NCBI GenBank assembly: GCA_016713925.1
Contig: JADJOH010000007.1
Location: forward strand, 124,001 to 188,000
DNA: 64,000 nucleotides
Reading direction: 5' to 3'
Source of the DNA: Bacteroidota bacterium
Lineage (GTDB): Bacteria; Bacteroidota; Bacteroidia; AKYH767-A; OLB10
How positions within the stretch are numbered: position 1 is the stretch's first letter; every line of letters begins with the position of its first letter. This document shows positions 26,644-35,787 of the stretch, in pieces. The notes under the pieces were generated by a model, which was not told where the DNA came from, did no database searches, and was given only the letters and a program-made list of their open reading frames with translations. The translations under genes were made by a program, and so were the position numbers.

Positions 26644-27861
26644 TTAGAGCAACTGCTTCAACGCAATTTCATATCCGCTCGCCGTAAGGTCTTTTTTAGA
26701 GGGGTTAATCGCATGAATGCCATCCATCGCCCGATGTATCGTTGCTGCCACATCTTCAAATATCCCTTCTGCATCTGTTTTTTCCGGATTACTCATGAGG
26801 TAAGCAAAGACTCGGGCCATGCCGCAGTTAGATATAAAGTCAGGAATAACACTCATATGATGATCCGCGTACCTGCCAATGGCTCCGAAGAATATTTCAG
26901 GATCAGCAAAGGGAACATTCGCACCACAGGCAATCACCTTCAGCCCTCTGTCGGCTAAGGAAGTCAATTGATCGAGTGTCACGAGCCGCGACGCTGCTGC
27001 CGGAATGAATATATCCGCTTCCTGTTGCCAGAAGAGTTCGTTGATGTTTTCTTCTTTCTTAAAGCCACCGAACATGTCTTTTGTCCGCGAATGAAAAAGT
27101 CGGATGACTTCCTCTTTCGTATAGCCCTCAGCGTTAAGTACACCGCCGCTGCGATCAATGATGCCCACAAGCACTGCGCCCGCTTCTGAAAGATAATATC
27201 CTGCTGCTGCTCCTACATTTCCCCATCCCTGCACAAGGACCTTTTTTCCTTTTATTTCTTCTCCTTTAATTTTATAAAAATGAATGACCGACTGCGCCAC
27301 TCCATACCCCGTAATCATATCTGCCACCCTGTATGCGGAACCGGCCGGAACATACCGGGCATCTTCCACCATCAGGCTAACACCCTTTTGAAGTTTGGTG
27401 ATGCGTTCTTCACGGTCCTTGCCAACACTCTTGAAATGTCCGCTCACCACACCTTCCTGCGGATGCAACAATCCCATCGCAGCCGTAATCGGAATGACCT
27501 CATGAATTTCATCTACAAAAAGATCGCCTCCTGTACCATAGCAGTTTTTTAACATCGGCAATACGGCTTTGAACCATCTCTCCAACACTTCCTGCTTGCG
27601 CGGATCGGTGGGGTCGAAGTTGATTCCTGATTTTGCGCCACCAATGGCAGGACCGGCTACCGTAAATTTGATTTCCATCGTCTTCGCCAATGACTCTACT
27701 TCGCGGCGGTCTAATCCTTTGCGCATCCTTGTTCCCCCTCCGGCAGCACCTCCTCTTAAAGAGTTGATGACAATCCATCCCGTCGCTTCCGATAAGGGAT
27801 CATTCCATTCAAATATAATTTCAGGCTTTTTGTCTTCGAATCGTTTCAGTAGTTCTAACAT
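26644..27861 (-). CDS. Glu/Leu/Phe/Val dehydrogenase family enzyme
   Basis: Taken from the ATG at 27861, this is 405 residues (MLELLKRFEDKKPEI). The in-frame TTG at 27888 overlaps a possible -7 box and is less likely. The catalytic region is GWIVINSLRGGAAGGGTRM, then FTVAGPAIGGAKSGINFDP, which includes the Lys- and Gly-rich substrate loop of amino-acid dehydrogenases. The Rossmann domain has VLVQGWGNVGAAAGYYLSEAGA. The enzyme oxidatively deaminates an amino acid to a 2-oxo acid using NAD(P)+. Whether Glu or branched-chain amino acids are the substrate cannot be read from sequence alone. It is the first gene of a unit that continues into mscS. Confidence 0.9.
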   Translation of the reverse strand: MLELLKRFEDKKPEIIFEWNDPLSEATGWIVINSLRGGAAGGGTRMRKGLDRREVESLAKTMEIKFTVAGPAIGGAKSGINFDPTDPRKQEVLERWFKAVLPMLKNCYGTGGDLFVDEIHEVIPITAAMGLLHPQEGVVSGHFKSVGKDREERITKLQKGVSLMVEDARYVPAGSAYRVADMITGYGVAQSVIHFYKIKGEEIKGKKVLVQGWGNVGAAAGYYLSEAGAVLVGIIDRSGGVLNAEGYTKEEVIRLFHSRTKDMFGGFKKEENINELFWQQEADIFIPAAASRLVTLDQLTSLADRGLKVIACGANVPFADPEIFFGAIGRYADHHMSVIPDFISNCGMARVFAYLMSNPEKTDAEGIFEDVAATIHRAMDGIHAINPSKKDLTASGYEIALKQLL

Positions 27862-28038
27862 TATTGAGTTCTGGTTTTCCTGGTGCAAAGAAATCTATTT
27901 TTCGCCGATCCGGCTATCTTCCGAGCACAGGTAATTTATACATTATTTTCTTTTGATTTCCGATTTCGCGGATTATTGACTTGCTGAGTGAGGATTGTCC
28001 CCACGGTTGTTGGCTGAACAAACCCTCGTCGTATCTGT

Positions 28039-28428
28039 TCATGCCCCCAAAAAATAAATGCCGCCTGCCGTATCCGCACCAACACAACAATCCAGCGGAC
28101 GAATACTCTTGAAGGCTTCTTCGAGGTGTTTTTTCTCCAGCGCCGGAGGGAAGGAAAATATTCCCGCCACTTTCCGGTAACCATCCTCAAACCCTCTGCG
28201 GTAAGCGCTTGCAATAAATTCACATTCACCGGGCGGAGTCACTTCTTTCGGCCATGCATCAACGTTAGTAGATACATCGTTGTGAGCATTTACAATTTGA
28301 ATAGAGGACGATGGTATAATGGAAAGTATCTTCTCCCTCCCTTCCTCTCCCGAAAGCGGTGGAAGATGCACTCCCGTACGTAAGCCCGAGAATACAATCA
28401 GATAACAAGTCTCCCAGTACGAATTCAT
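28039..28428 (-). CDS. Hypothetical protein overlapping the purine nucleoside phosphorylase stop
   Basis: This 129-residue protein has no recognised domain. Its ATG overlaps the end of the extended purine nucleoside phosphorylase gene as ATGA (28425-28428), so it is likely translated by coupling. The N-terminus is hydrophobic (YWETCYLIVFSGL). A central NAHNDVSTNVDAWP and a C-terminal DCCVGADTAGGIYFLGA look like parts of a folded soluble domain. No homologue is recalled. Coding status is supported mainly by the overlap and by the absence of other genes here. It could also be a remnant. Confidence 0.5.
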   Translation of the reverse strand: MNSYWETCYLIVFSGLRTGVHLPPLSGEEGREKILSIIPSSSIQIVNAHNDVSTNVDAWPKEVTPPGECEFIASAYRRGFEDGYRKVAGIFSFPPALEKKHLEEAFKSIRPLDCCVGADTAGGIYFLGA

Positions 28429-29237
28429 AATCCGGTCAAGAGTGCTTTAAATAATTCGGAGAGCTTTTTATCCGCAGTGCCGGCAACAGCAATGATCTCC
28501 TCGAGCGTTACCGGTTGTAAATGATCCGGATCGCATTCGTCGGTTATCACTCAAATAGCCAGACATCGCATATTCATATGTCGTGCGCAAATGATCTCCG
28601 GCACTGTGCTCATACCCACCACGTCGGCACCGATTCTTCGCAGGTAACGGTATTCAGCACGGGTTTCCAACATTGGTCCGGGAACAGCAGCGTACACACC
28701 GGTATGTAATTTTATTCCCAGTTGGGATGATGCCGCCAACATCCTGTTTTGTAAATCCTTATCGTAAGGAGCACTCATATCCGGGAATCGAGGACCAAAA
28801 AAATCTTCGTTTTTCCCAATGAGAGGATTGTCGCCTTGCAGATTGATATGATCATCCAGCAACATCAGTTCGCCCTTTTTATACTCAGGATTTAAAGCAC
28901 CGGCCGCGTTGGAAACGAGTAGGGTATTTATCCCCAGCAATTTCATCACCCTTACCGGGAAACTCAATTGCTGCATCGAATACCCTTCGTAAAAATGGAA
29001 TCTCCCCTGCATCGCCACGACTTCTTTCCCGCTCAGCGTGCCGAGAAGTAACTGCCCTTTGTGGGATTCTACGGTGCTCACCGGAAAATGTGGAATGCGC
29101 TCATAGGGAATAGACTCCCTGATTTGCATCTCCTCCGCCAACCGGTGAAGGCCGGTTCCGAGAATAATTCCAACCGTAGGTTTTTCGGAGAAGAATGGAT
29201 TTAAAAATGCCGCGCTTTCCTGAGCTTCTTTCAACAT
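28425..29237 (-). CDS. Purine nucleoside phosphorylase (trimeric, type I), interrupted by an in-frame TGA
   Basis: The 5' 228 codons match type I purine nucleoside phosphorylases: VGIILGTGLHRLAEEM, HFPVSTVESHKGQLLLG, AMQGRFHFYEGYSMQQ, LLVSNAAGALNPEYKKGELMLLDDHINLQG (seen as LVSNAAGALN and DDHINLQG), and GVYAAVPGPMLETRAEYR, then GADVVGMSTVPE. At 28551-28553 a TGA falls within MRCLAI*VITDECDPDHL, where the family has LAISVITD. The frame then stays open to 28425 and gives 270 residues, the normal length. A single C-to-G change would turn the Ser codon TCA into this stop. The enzyme cleaves inosine and guanosine with phosphate for purine salvage. Sequencing error or real truncation are both possible. 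Confidence 0.9.
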
Positions 29238-29242
29238 GGCTG

Positions 29243-29250
29243 CAAAAATA
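29243..29250 (-). promoter_or_regulatory. -7 promoter box for the purine nucleoside phosphorylase gene
   Basis: The minus strand reads TATTTTTG, an exact TAnnTTTG match that ends 5 nt from the ATG at 29237, so the mRNA is probably leaderless. Confidence 0.45.
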
Positions 29251-29284
29251 GCCCTTTCCCGTCAGCTAATGCGTCTGAAACGAT

Positions 29285-29292
29285 TACCTTTG
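29285..29292 (+). promoter_or_regulatory. -7 promoter box for serS
   Basis: TACCTTTG matches TAnnTTTG exactly and ends 20 nt before the serS ATG at 29313. It lies 35 bp from the divergent minus-strand box. Confidence 0.5.
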
Positions 29293-29312
29293 CAGCTCAT
29301 TATTACCCGTTT

Positions 29313-30587
29313 ATGATTCAGTTAGCGTATATCCGTGAAAACAAGCAGGATGTCATTGCCCGTCTGGCAGTGAAAAATATGGATGCAACCCAAGATATTG
29401 AGGAAATTTATACCCTCGATATCGAAAAGCGAAGAATTCAAACCGAATTGGAAATGCTGCTGGCAGAGCAAAATACTCTGGCGAAGCAGATCGGTGAACT
29501 GTTTAAATCCGGGAAAAAGGCAGAAGCAGAGGATCTTCGTAACAGAAGTACAGCGATCAAGGAAACCTGTAAAAGTCTGGAGGAGAAACAAACCGAACTG
29601 GAAGAGCAGATCAAAGCGATACTCATCCGGTTGCCCAATCTTCCATCACCACAGGTGCCTGCCGGAAAAACAGCCGAGGACAATGAAGTTTTTTTACTCG
29701 ATGAGCATTTCATGCCAAAGCTCGACGACACAGCCTTGCCTCACTGGGAGTTAGCCACTAAATATGATATCATCGATTTTGAATTGGGAAATAAAATTGC
29801 AGGTGCGGGTTTTCCGGTTTACAAGGGCATGGGAGCGAAGTTGCAACGGGCATTGATTAACTTTTTTCTGGATAATGCCGGTCGTGCAGGGTATACTGAG
29901 GTGCAACCACCGATTCTTATCAATGAGGATTCAGGTTTCGGTACCGGACAACTTCCTGATAAAGAAGGGCAGATGTATCATGTAGGACTTGATAATTTAT
30001 ACCTGATTCCCACTGCTGAAGTCCCCGTGACCAATATTTTCAGAGATACCATTGTAAAAGCGGAAGACCTGCCCATCAAGTGCACCGCCTATACCCCTTG
30101 TTTTCGTCGGGAAGCCGGCTCTTATGGTGCGCATGTACGCGGCTTGAATCGTCTCCATCAGTTTGATAAAGTGGAGATTGTTCAAATTGCTCATCCGGAT
30201 CATAGTTATGAGATTTTGAATGATATGCGCACTTATGTGACCGGTTTATTGAAATTGCTGGAACTACCCTATCGCGTATTGAAACTCTGCGGCGGCGATA
30301 TGAGTTTTGCCTCTGCGCTGACTTACGATATGGAAGTATGGAGCGGTGCTCAGAAGCGCTGGCTCGAGGTGAGTTCCGTATCAAATTTCGAATCGTTTCA
30401 GGCGAATCGTTTGAAATTGCGGTATCGCGAGGGAAATGCCAAACCTGTCCTTGCGCATACACTAAACGGCTCTGCTTTGGCGTTACCTCGTATCGTGGCT
30501 GCTCTGCTGGAAAATAATCAGGAGAAAGACGGAATACGTATCCCTGCCGTGTTAATTCCGTATACAGGATTTGATAAAATTAAATGA
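29313..30587 (+). CDS. serS: Seryl-tRNA synthetase
   Basis: This 424-residue protein has an N-terminal antiparallel coiled-coil arm (about 25-105, EIYTLDIEKRRIQTELEML). The class II catalytic core follows, with TEVQPPILINEDSGFGTGQLP (parts TEVQPP and GTGQLP), motif 2 CFRREAGSYGAHVRGLNRLHQFDKVE (seen as FRREAGSYG and RLHQFDKVE), and motif 3 NGSALALPRIVAALLEN. It charges tRNA-Ser and tRNA-Sec with serine in the cytoplasm. Length and motifs are complete. The downstream TPR gene starts within its stop codon (ATGA). Confidence 0.97.
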   Translation: MIQLAYIRENKQDVIARLAVKNMDATQDIEEIYTLDIEKRRIQTELEMLLAEQNTLAKQIGELFKSGKKAEAEDLRNRSTAIKETCKSLEEKQTELEEQIKAILIRLPNLPSPQVPAGKTAEDNEVFLLDEHFMPKLDDTALPHWELATKYDIIDFELGNKIAGAGFPVYKGMGAKLQRALINFFLDNAGRAGYTEVQPPILINEDSGFGTGQLPDKEGQMYHVGLDNLYLIPTAEVPVTNIFRDTIVKAEDLPIKCTAYTPCFRREAGSYGAHVRGLNRLHQFDKVEIVQIAHPDHSYEILNDMRTYVTGLLKLLELPYRVLKLCGGDMSFASALTYDMEVWSGAQKRWLEVSSVSNFESFQANRLKLRYREGNAKPVLAHTLNGSALALPRIVAALLENNQEKDGIRIPAVLIPYTGFDKIK

Positions 30588-32407
30588 GAATATTCATCAC
30601 ACTTCTTTTTTTACTACTTGCCGGCTTCAACGGGGAAATCTCCGCGCAGCCCGGGCAATCGAATGCCGAACTGGCCAATCAGTATTTCAGTACGGGCGAG
30701 TTTGAGAAGGCGGTGGTGTACTTTGAAAAATATTATGATCAGGATCCGTTTGGGGCATACAACGGTTATATGCAATGCCTGATTAAAGTGAAGGAGTATG
30801 ATAAGGCGGAGAAGCTGGTGAAGAAGCAAATGAAACGTATTCCTCAGGATCCCTCTCTGAAAATTGATCTCGGTGCAATTTATGAATTGCAGGAGGAACC
30901 GGAGAAAGCGAAGAAAGTGTATGCGGATGCGATTAAGAATCTCAGTCCGGATATCAATCAGGTGAACCTGCTCGGCAATGGATTTACGAGGAGACAACAA
31001 CTCGATTATACCGTTGAAACTTATTTGCAGGGAAGGAAATTGCTGAAGGGTGCTTATCCTTTTTCTTTCGAGTTGGCCGAGGCGTATGCCCAGATGGGAA
31101 AGTTTCCGGAGATGGTGAATGAGTACATTGAGATGATCGATTTTAATCCCGGCTATTTGCCCAACATTCAAACGATACTTCAAAATAAAATAGGAAATGA
31201 CCTGAGTGGAAATCTCAGTGATCTGGTGCGTCAGAGTTTGTTGCGTAAAATTCAAAAGCGTCCGGAGGATACCAATTACAGTGAGTTATTGTTATGGTTG
31301 TTCCTGCAGGAGAAAGATTTTGAATCGGCTTTTATTCAGGCGAAAGGCCTCGATAAACGTTTGGGAGAGCAGGGCGAACGTCTCGTAAGTTTGGGAAGAA
31401 CTGCTGTGAATAATCTGGATTTTCCCGTTGCTGAAAAGTGTTTTCAGTATGTGGTGGATAAGGGCAGCACCAATATGAATTATGTTACTGCTCGCATGGA
31501 GTTGATCAATGTGACCAATGAACGCATCACCGGCTCGGGCACCTATACGCGCGCTGATTTACTTCGTCTCGAAAGTGATTATGTCATCGCCTTGCAGGAA
31601 CTTGGAAAGAATGTGGCTACCGCTCCGCTCATTCGTGGATTTTCACATCTGCAGGCTTTTTATCTGCATAATACCGATAAAGCCATTGAGTTATTATTGG
31701 AAGCGATTGATTTACCAAATCTGAAAACGCAATTTAAAGCTGAATGTAAACTGGAGCTCGCCGATATTTATGTGTTCGATGGTTTGGTATGGGATGCGGC
31801 ATTACTTTACGGACAAGTAGATAAAGATTTTAAGAATGATGCCCTGGGCAGAGAAGCAAAATTCAGAAACGCCCGTCTCTCGTATTACCTCGGTGAATTT
31901 GATTGGGCGAAAGATCAACTCAACGTGTTAAAAGCCGCCACCAGTCAGTTGATCAGCAACGATGCCTTATCGCTTTCACTACTGATCACTGATATTACGA
32001 ACCTCGATACCACGATGGAAGCCTTGCTGATGTATTCCCGTGCTGATTTATATGATTTTCAGAATAAGGATAGTTTGTCGATGATTACACTCGATAGTAT
32101 TCTCACCGTTTTTCCGGGACATATGCTGAGTGATGAAGTATGGTATAAGAAGGCGCAAATCCTAAAACCTCAGGGACGATTTACTGAGGCTGCCGCATTG
32201 CTGGCAGAGATCACTGAAAAATATCCGGAAGATATCCTCGCCGATGATGCGATGTATCAATTGGGATTGCTCTATGAAAATCAACTCAACGATAAGGAGA
32301 AGGCAAAAACCATTTACGAATCCCTGCTCACCAAATATCCGGGTAGTCTTTTTGTGGTAGATGCGCGGAAGCGTTTCCGTTTGCTGAGAGGAGATAAAAT
32401 CAACTGA
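30584..32407 (+). CDS. Exported TPR-repeat protein, translationally coupled to serS
   Basis: The ATG overlaps the serS stop as ATGA. The 607-residue protein has a signal peptide (MRIFITLLFLLLAGFNGEISAQ) and TPR units throughout: LANQYFSTGEFEKAVVYFEKYY, YMQCLIKVKEYDKAEKLVKKQ, LGAIYELQEEPEKAKKVY near the N-terminus, and FTEAAALLAEITEKYP, DAMYQLGLLYENQ near the C-terminus. The protein probably scaffolds a periplasmic complex. The serS-TPR arrangement, with DUF4286 and rsmA further down, is a synteny I recall from other Bacteroidota. Confidence 0.9.
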   Translation: MRIFITLLFLLLAGFNGEISAQPGQSNAELANQYFSTGEFEKAVVYFEKYYDQDPFGAYNGYMQCLIKVKEYDKAEKLVKKQMKRIPQDPSLKIDLGAIYELQEEPEKAKKVYADAIKNLSPDINQVNLLGNGFTRRQQLDYTVETYLQGRKLLKGAYPFSFELAEAYAQMGKFPEMVNEYIEMIDFNPGYLPNIQTILQNKIGNDLSGNLSDLVRQSLLRKIQKRPEDTNYSELLLWLFLQEKDFESAFIQAKGLDKRLGEQGERLVSLGRTAVNNLDFPVAEKCFQYVVDKGSTNMNYVTARMELINVTNERITGSGTYTRADLLRLESDYVIALQELGKNVATAPLIRGFSHLQAFYLHNTDKAIELLLEAIDLPNLKTQFKAECKLELADIYVFDGLVWDAALLYGQVDKDFKNDALGREAKFRNARLSYYLGEFDWAKDQLNVLKAATSQLISNDALSLSLLITDITNLDTTMEALLMYSRADLYDFQNKDSLSMITLDSILTVFPGHMLSDEVWYKKAQILKPQGRFTEAAALLAEITEKYPEDILADDAMYQLGLLYENQLNDKEKAKTIYESLLTKYPGSLFVVDARKRFRLLRGDKIN

Positions 32408-33059
32408 TTTTTTAGTTGATATGGGACTTTAGAACGCGGTATTTGTTTCCGGAAATCACTTTCTTCATCCATTCTTGTCCGGTACATTCAACTAAAATAC
32501 CTGCCATGTCTTCCTTCTAAGCGCCAGCCCTCTTTGAAGCCGTATCTGTGTTCGGAAGCCTTTGCGAAGTCATCTCTTTAATAGCAATTGCCCTAGGAGT
32601 AACGATTCTATATTTAAACGCAGCGAACGCAGCGGGATCGCAGCGAACACAGCGTTTTAAAAAGTAATCTCACTTTATAACCTATTGTCTTAGAATAAAC
32701 ACTTCTATATTTAAACCTACCTATGCTGAAGCTTCGGCAGGCAGGCGCAGCGACCGCCGCGGGATCGCAGTGAACGCCGCGTTTTAATGTAAAAATTTAT
32801 CCTTACCTGCGTGCGGAAGCCTTTGCAAAGTCATCTTTTTAAAAGAAATTGTCTTGGGAGAATCAATTTTATGTTTAACGCCGCGACCGCCGCGAGATCG
32901 CAGCGACCGCCGCGTTAAAATGAAAAATAATTTCCTTCCTGTTTATGACTGATTTCCTGGGTTAAAAGCGCACCAACAGGTACAATTAATGCGCGCTATT
33001 TGTTTCCGGGAATCTCTTCCTTTAAACATTCTTGTTTTTAGTAGTTTTACAGAAATATT
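32408..33059. repeat. Gene-free region with three degenerate GC-rich repeat units
   Basis: No gene is visible in these 652 bp. Three related units recur. Each has an AT-rich part like GTCATCTCTTTAATAGCAAT or ATTGTCTTAGAATAA, then TTTAAACGC, then repeated CGCAGCG/CGCCGCG blocks around GGGATCGCAG or GAGATCGCAG, and then GCGTTTTAA. The GC-rich cores are at about 32615-32662, 32748-32786 and 32879-32917. The unit ends TTTAAACGC and GCGTTTTAA are inverted. The middle unit carries an insert with the palindrome-like GCTGAAGCTTCGGCAGGCAGG at 32729-32749. Duplicated phrases (GGAAGCCTTTGC at about 32550 and 32814; TGTTTCCGG at about 32446 and 33000) also show a segmental repeat history. Confidence 0.7.
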
Positions 33060-33368
33060 ATGAGCATGATTATTTACAACGTGATGGTGAATATTGATGA
33101 GGACGTGGCCGTGGAGTGGTTGCAATGGATGAAGGAAGTACATATTCCCGAAGTAATGCAAACCGGTATGTTTACGGATCAGCGCATTTGCAGAGTGCTG
33201 GCAGAAGAGGCCGGTGGTTTTACCTATGCCATTCAATATACCTGCAAGGACATGGAGACCTATGAAAAGTATCGTGATGAATTCGCTCCGGCTTTACAAC
33301 AGGAAACAGCGAAGAAATATGGTGGTAAATTCGTTGCGTTCAGAACCTTGTTGGAAGTAGTAGGATGA
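33060..33368 (+). CDS. DUF4286 family protein
   Basis: This 102-residue protein reads MSMIIYNVMVNIDEDVAVEW at the start, then WMKEVHIPEVMQTGMFTD, YAIQYTCKDMETYEKYRDEFAPAL, matching the small ferredoxin-like DUF4286 family of Bacteroidota. It has no signal peptide, so it is cytoplasmic. Its function is unknown. The family is regularly found upstream of rsmA, and here the rsmA ATG overlaps its TGA (ATGA), so the two are co-translated. It may belong to an rRNA-maturation or stress unit, but that is inference from position only. Confidence 0.88.
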   Translation: MSMIIYNVMVNIDEDVAVEWLQWMKEVHIPEVMQTGMFTDQRICRVLAEEAGGFTYAIQYTCKDMETYEKYRDEFAPALQQETAKKYGGKFVAFRTLLEVVG

Positions 33369-34148
33369 GACCGCAACAAGGGGTTCGTGCAAAGAAGTTT
33401 TTAGGTCAGCATTTTCTGAATGACGAAGCTGTGGCTCGCTCTATTGTAGATGCCTTGATTTTACCCGATGGCATTGATCAGGTATTGGAGATCGGTCCGG
33501 GAATGGGAGTGCTGACGAAATATTTACTGCAGCACGAGGAATACAAAACCTTCGCCATTGAACTCGACCGCGAGTCGGTTCCTTACCTCCTCGAACATTT
33601 TCCGGCATTGAAAGGGTAGCCTGATGGAAGGTGATTTTCTGCAGTTGAATCTCAATGAACTCTTTGAAGATCGTTTTGTGGTGATTGGTAATTTCCCTTA
33701 TAATATTTCTACACAAATTTTATTTCGTGTGTTAGATCATAAAGATAAAGTCCCGGTGGTGGTAGGCATGTTTCAGAAGGAAGTGGCCGAACGCATTGCT
33801 TCTCCTCCCGGCAACCGCGACTATGGCATCATGAGCGTGCTGCTCCAACCCTGGTTTGATATCGAGTATCTCTTCACGGTACATGAACATCAATTCATAC
33901 CTCCGCCCCGTGTGAAATCGGCTGTCATCCGATTGGTCCGCACCACGCGTACAAAATTAAAATGCGAGCAGGCATTTTTCACCAGAGTCGTAAAGCAAGG
34001 CTTCAGTCAACGCCGGAAAACATTGCGCAATGCCTTGCGTCCACTCTTGCCCGCTGATTTCTCCCATGTCCCCTATCTCGATTTAAGAGCAGAAGCCCTG
34101 AGCTGGCAACAGTTTGAAGAGTTAGCGGTGATTTTGGGAGGGAAGTGA
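33365..34148 (+). CDS. rsmA: 16S rRNA dimethyladenosine transferase RsmA (KsgA), interrupted by a 1-nt frameshift
   Basis: The first frame reads RAKKFLGQHFLNDEAVARSIVDA, VLEIGPGMGVLTKYLL (SAM motif I) and FAIELDRESVPYL, then hits TAG at 33617-33619 after FPALKG. Removing one G from the GGG at 33615-33617 gives KGSLMEGDFLQLNLNE and a continuous 260-residue protein. The second part has VVIGNFPYNISTQILFRVL (catalytic NFPY), QKEVAERIASPPGNRDYG and KQGFSQRRKTLRNAL. The enzyme dimethylates A1518 and A1519 of 16S rRNA during 30S maturation. A broken rsmA is survivable in many bacteria, so this could be real, but a base-call error is at least as likely. Confidence 0.93.
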
Positions 34149-34287
34149 GGGGGGTGATTGAGGGGGATTTTAAATAAGATGAAGTTTAAATTTGAATTAC
34201 GGAATTTGTCTTAACTTTATGGATTAAGAAAAATTGTTCAAAGATGCAGGGTGTAAAACAGGGCATTGTAAAATCAATAATCGCTTA

Positions 34288-35787
34288 ATGAGAAAGCTGG
34301 TGGTTATATTGCTGATGGCTTTTTCTCCGGTTCTTGCAACTGCGCAGGGATTTTATGACCATGTTTGGCTCACAGGTAATAATCCTTTTGCGGGTTTTCC
34401 TAATGGAAGGATTGTATTTGATTCATTAAGTTATGTTCATGCTCCTGAGATGCGAAAGATGTCTTTTAAGGGAACTGAGGCAACTATCTGTGATGCACAA
34501 GGAAATTTTTTAATGAGTAGTAATGGTATCTGGATCGCCAATGCTAGTAACGATACCATGATGAATGGAAGTGGATTGAATCCTGGTCCCGGAGCATCAT
34601 CATGGCCATTTGGGTTACCAATGTCATATAATGCGGTTTTTTTACCTCACCCTGAAGATACCAATAAATATATGCTAATTCATCACTCTCAAGAGCAATA
34701 CGGAGCAGGTTATCCGGCATTCCAGTTGTATAAATCAACTATTGATATTCAATTGGATAATGGCTTAGGTGGCGTTACTAATAAAAATGAAATTATTCTG
34801 GAAGATACTTTGAATTGGGGTGTTGGCTGTGTAAAACATGCAAATGGACGTGACTGGTGGGTTGTAATGGTAGAGCAAGCGTCATCAAAAATATATAAAC
34901 TATTGATCACTCCTTATGGGGTCACAACTTCAGCTCAAACATTACCCAATGCACATTATTCATGGTTTAATGGTTCACAAATTTCTTTTAACTCTAATGG
35001 AGATCGTTTTGCATACACTGCCAATGATTCAGTTAACAATAACAGCTTTATGGTAACGGCTAACTTTGACAGGTGTACAGGATTAATTACTAATGACACT
35101 TCTATTCAACTCACCAGTGGCAGTTATTTATGGGGTACTGCCTTTAGTGCATCTGGAAAAAATCTGTATGCCTGTTCCAGTTCAATGGTCTTTCAAATAA
35201 ACACCGACAGCCTTTCAATAGACACAGTTGCCAACTACGACGGATACATCTCCCCTGGACCAACTTGTTGTGCTACTTCCTTTTGGAACATGTATTTGGC
35301 CGCTAATGGAAAAATATATATCACAAGCGGTAGCTCAGTACAGCATCTTCATGAAATGAACTACCCGGATAGTGCAGGCTTCGCTTGCGATGTACAGCAA
35401 CATGCGATTGATTTGGGAAGCTACCTTCATTTACGCGCAGTCCCCAACCACCCCAATTACAACCTTGGTCCGGTGGTGGGTAGTGTTTGTGATAGCCTGA
35501 GTGTAGGAATTGCAGAACGGTCCCATGATTTCCGTATGGGCCTTTCACCAAATCCCACTCAAAATGGTTTTGTGAAATTGGTTTATCTGTTACCACAAAA
35601 TCAACCCGGTGAGTTAAGCATTAATTCCATTACCGGGCAACTTATGTATCGTCAAAATTTACCACCATGGTCAAGCTTGCAGCATTTGGATGTGTCGTAC
35701 TTGCCGGGAGGATTGTATACCTTTGTACTTATAAGTGGTGGATATAGGACAGCAACAAAGTTGGTAGTGATGGGTGGGGAAGAGTAA
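34288..35787 (+). CDS. Secreted T9SS type A sorting-domain protein with beta-propeller-like body
   Basis: The ATG at 34288 begins a signal peptide, MRKLVVILLMAFSPVLATAQG. The in-frame TTG at 34234 would add 18 polar residues and is less likely. The 499-residue protein has repeated strand-like segments with 'DTNKYMLIHHSQ', 'GRDWWVVMVEQASSKIYKL', 'GDRFAYTANDS', 'GKNLYACSSSMVFQIN' and 'NGKIYITSGSS', as in seven-bladed propellers. The last 75 residues (LGLSPNPTQNGFVKLVY, SINSITGQLMYRQNL, YLPGGLYTFVLISG) are a type A T9SS domain. It is probably cell-surface or extracellular. No substrate is apparent. Confidence 0.87.
   Translation: MRKLVVILLMAFSPVLATAQGFYDHVWLTGNNPFAGFPNGRIVFDSLSYVHAPEMRKMSFKGTEATICDAQGNFLMSSNGIWIANASNDTMMNGSGLNPGPGASSWPFGLPMSYNAVFLPHPEDTNKYMLIHHSQEQYGAGYPAFQLYKSTIDIQLDNGLGGVTNKNEIILEDTLNWGVGCVKHANGRDWWVVMVEQASSKIYKLLITPYGVTTSAQTLPNAHYSWFNGSQISFNSNGDRFAYTANDSVNNNSFMVTANFDRCTGLITNDTSIQLTSGSYLWGTAFSASGKNLYACSSSMVFQINTDSLSIDTVANYDGYISPGPTCCATSFWNMYLAANGKIYITSGSSVQHLHEMNYPDSAGFACDVQQHAIDLGSYLHLRAVPNHPNYNLGPVVGSVCDSLSVGIAERSHDFRMGLSPNPTQNGFVKLVYLLPQNQPGELSINSITGQLMYRQNLPPWSSLQHLDVSYLPGGLYTFVLISGGYRTATKLVVMGGEE

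Noticed and set aside
28551..28553. TGA as selenocysteine or a reassigned codon
   Set aside because: The affected residue is Ser in the family, no SECIS-like element was evident, and TGA, TAG and TAA are normal stops in the neighbouring genes.
32615..32917. CRISPR-like array of GC-rich repeats
   Set aside because: The units are degenerate, differ in length, have no regular spacers and no cas genes nearby. They look like interspersed repeats.
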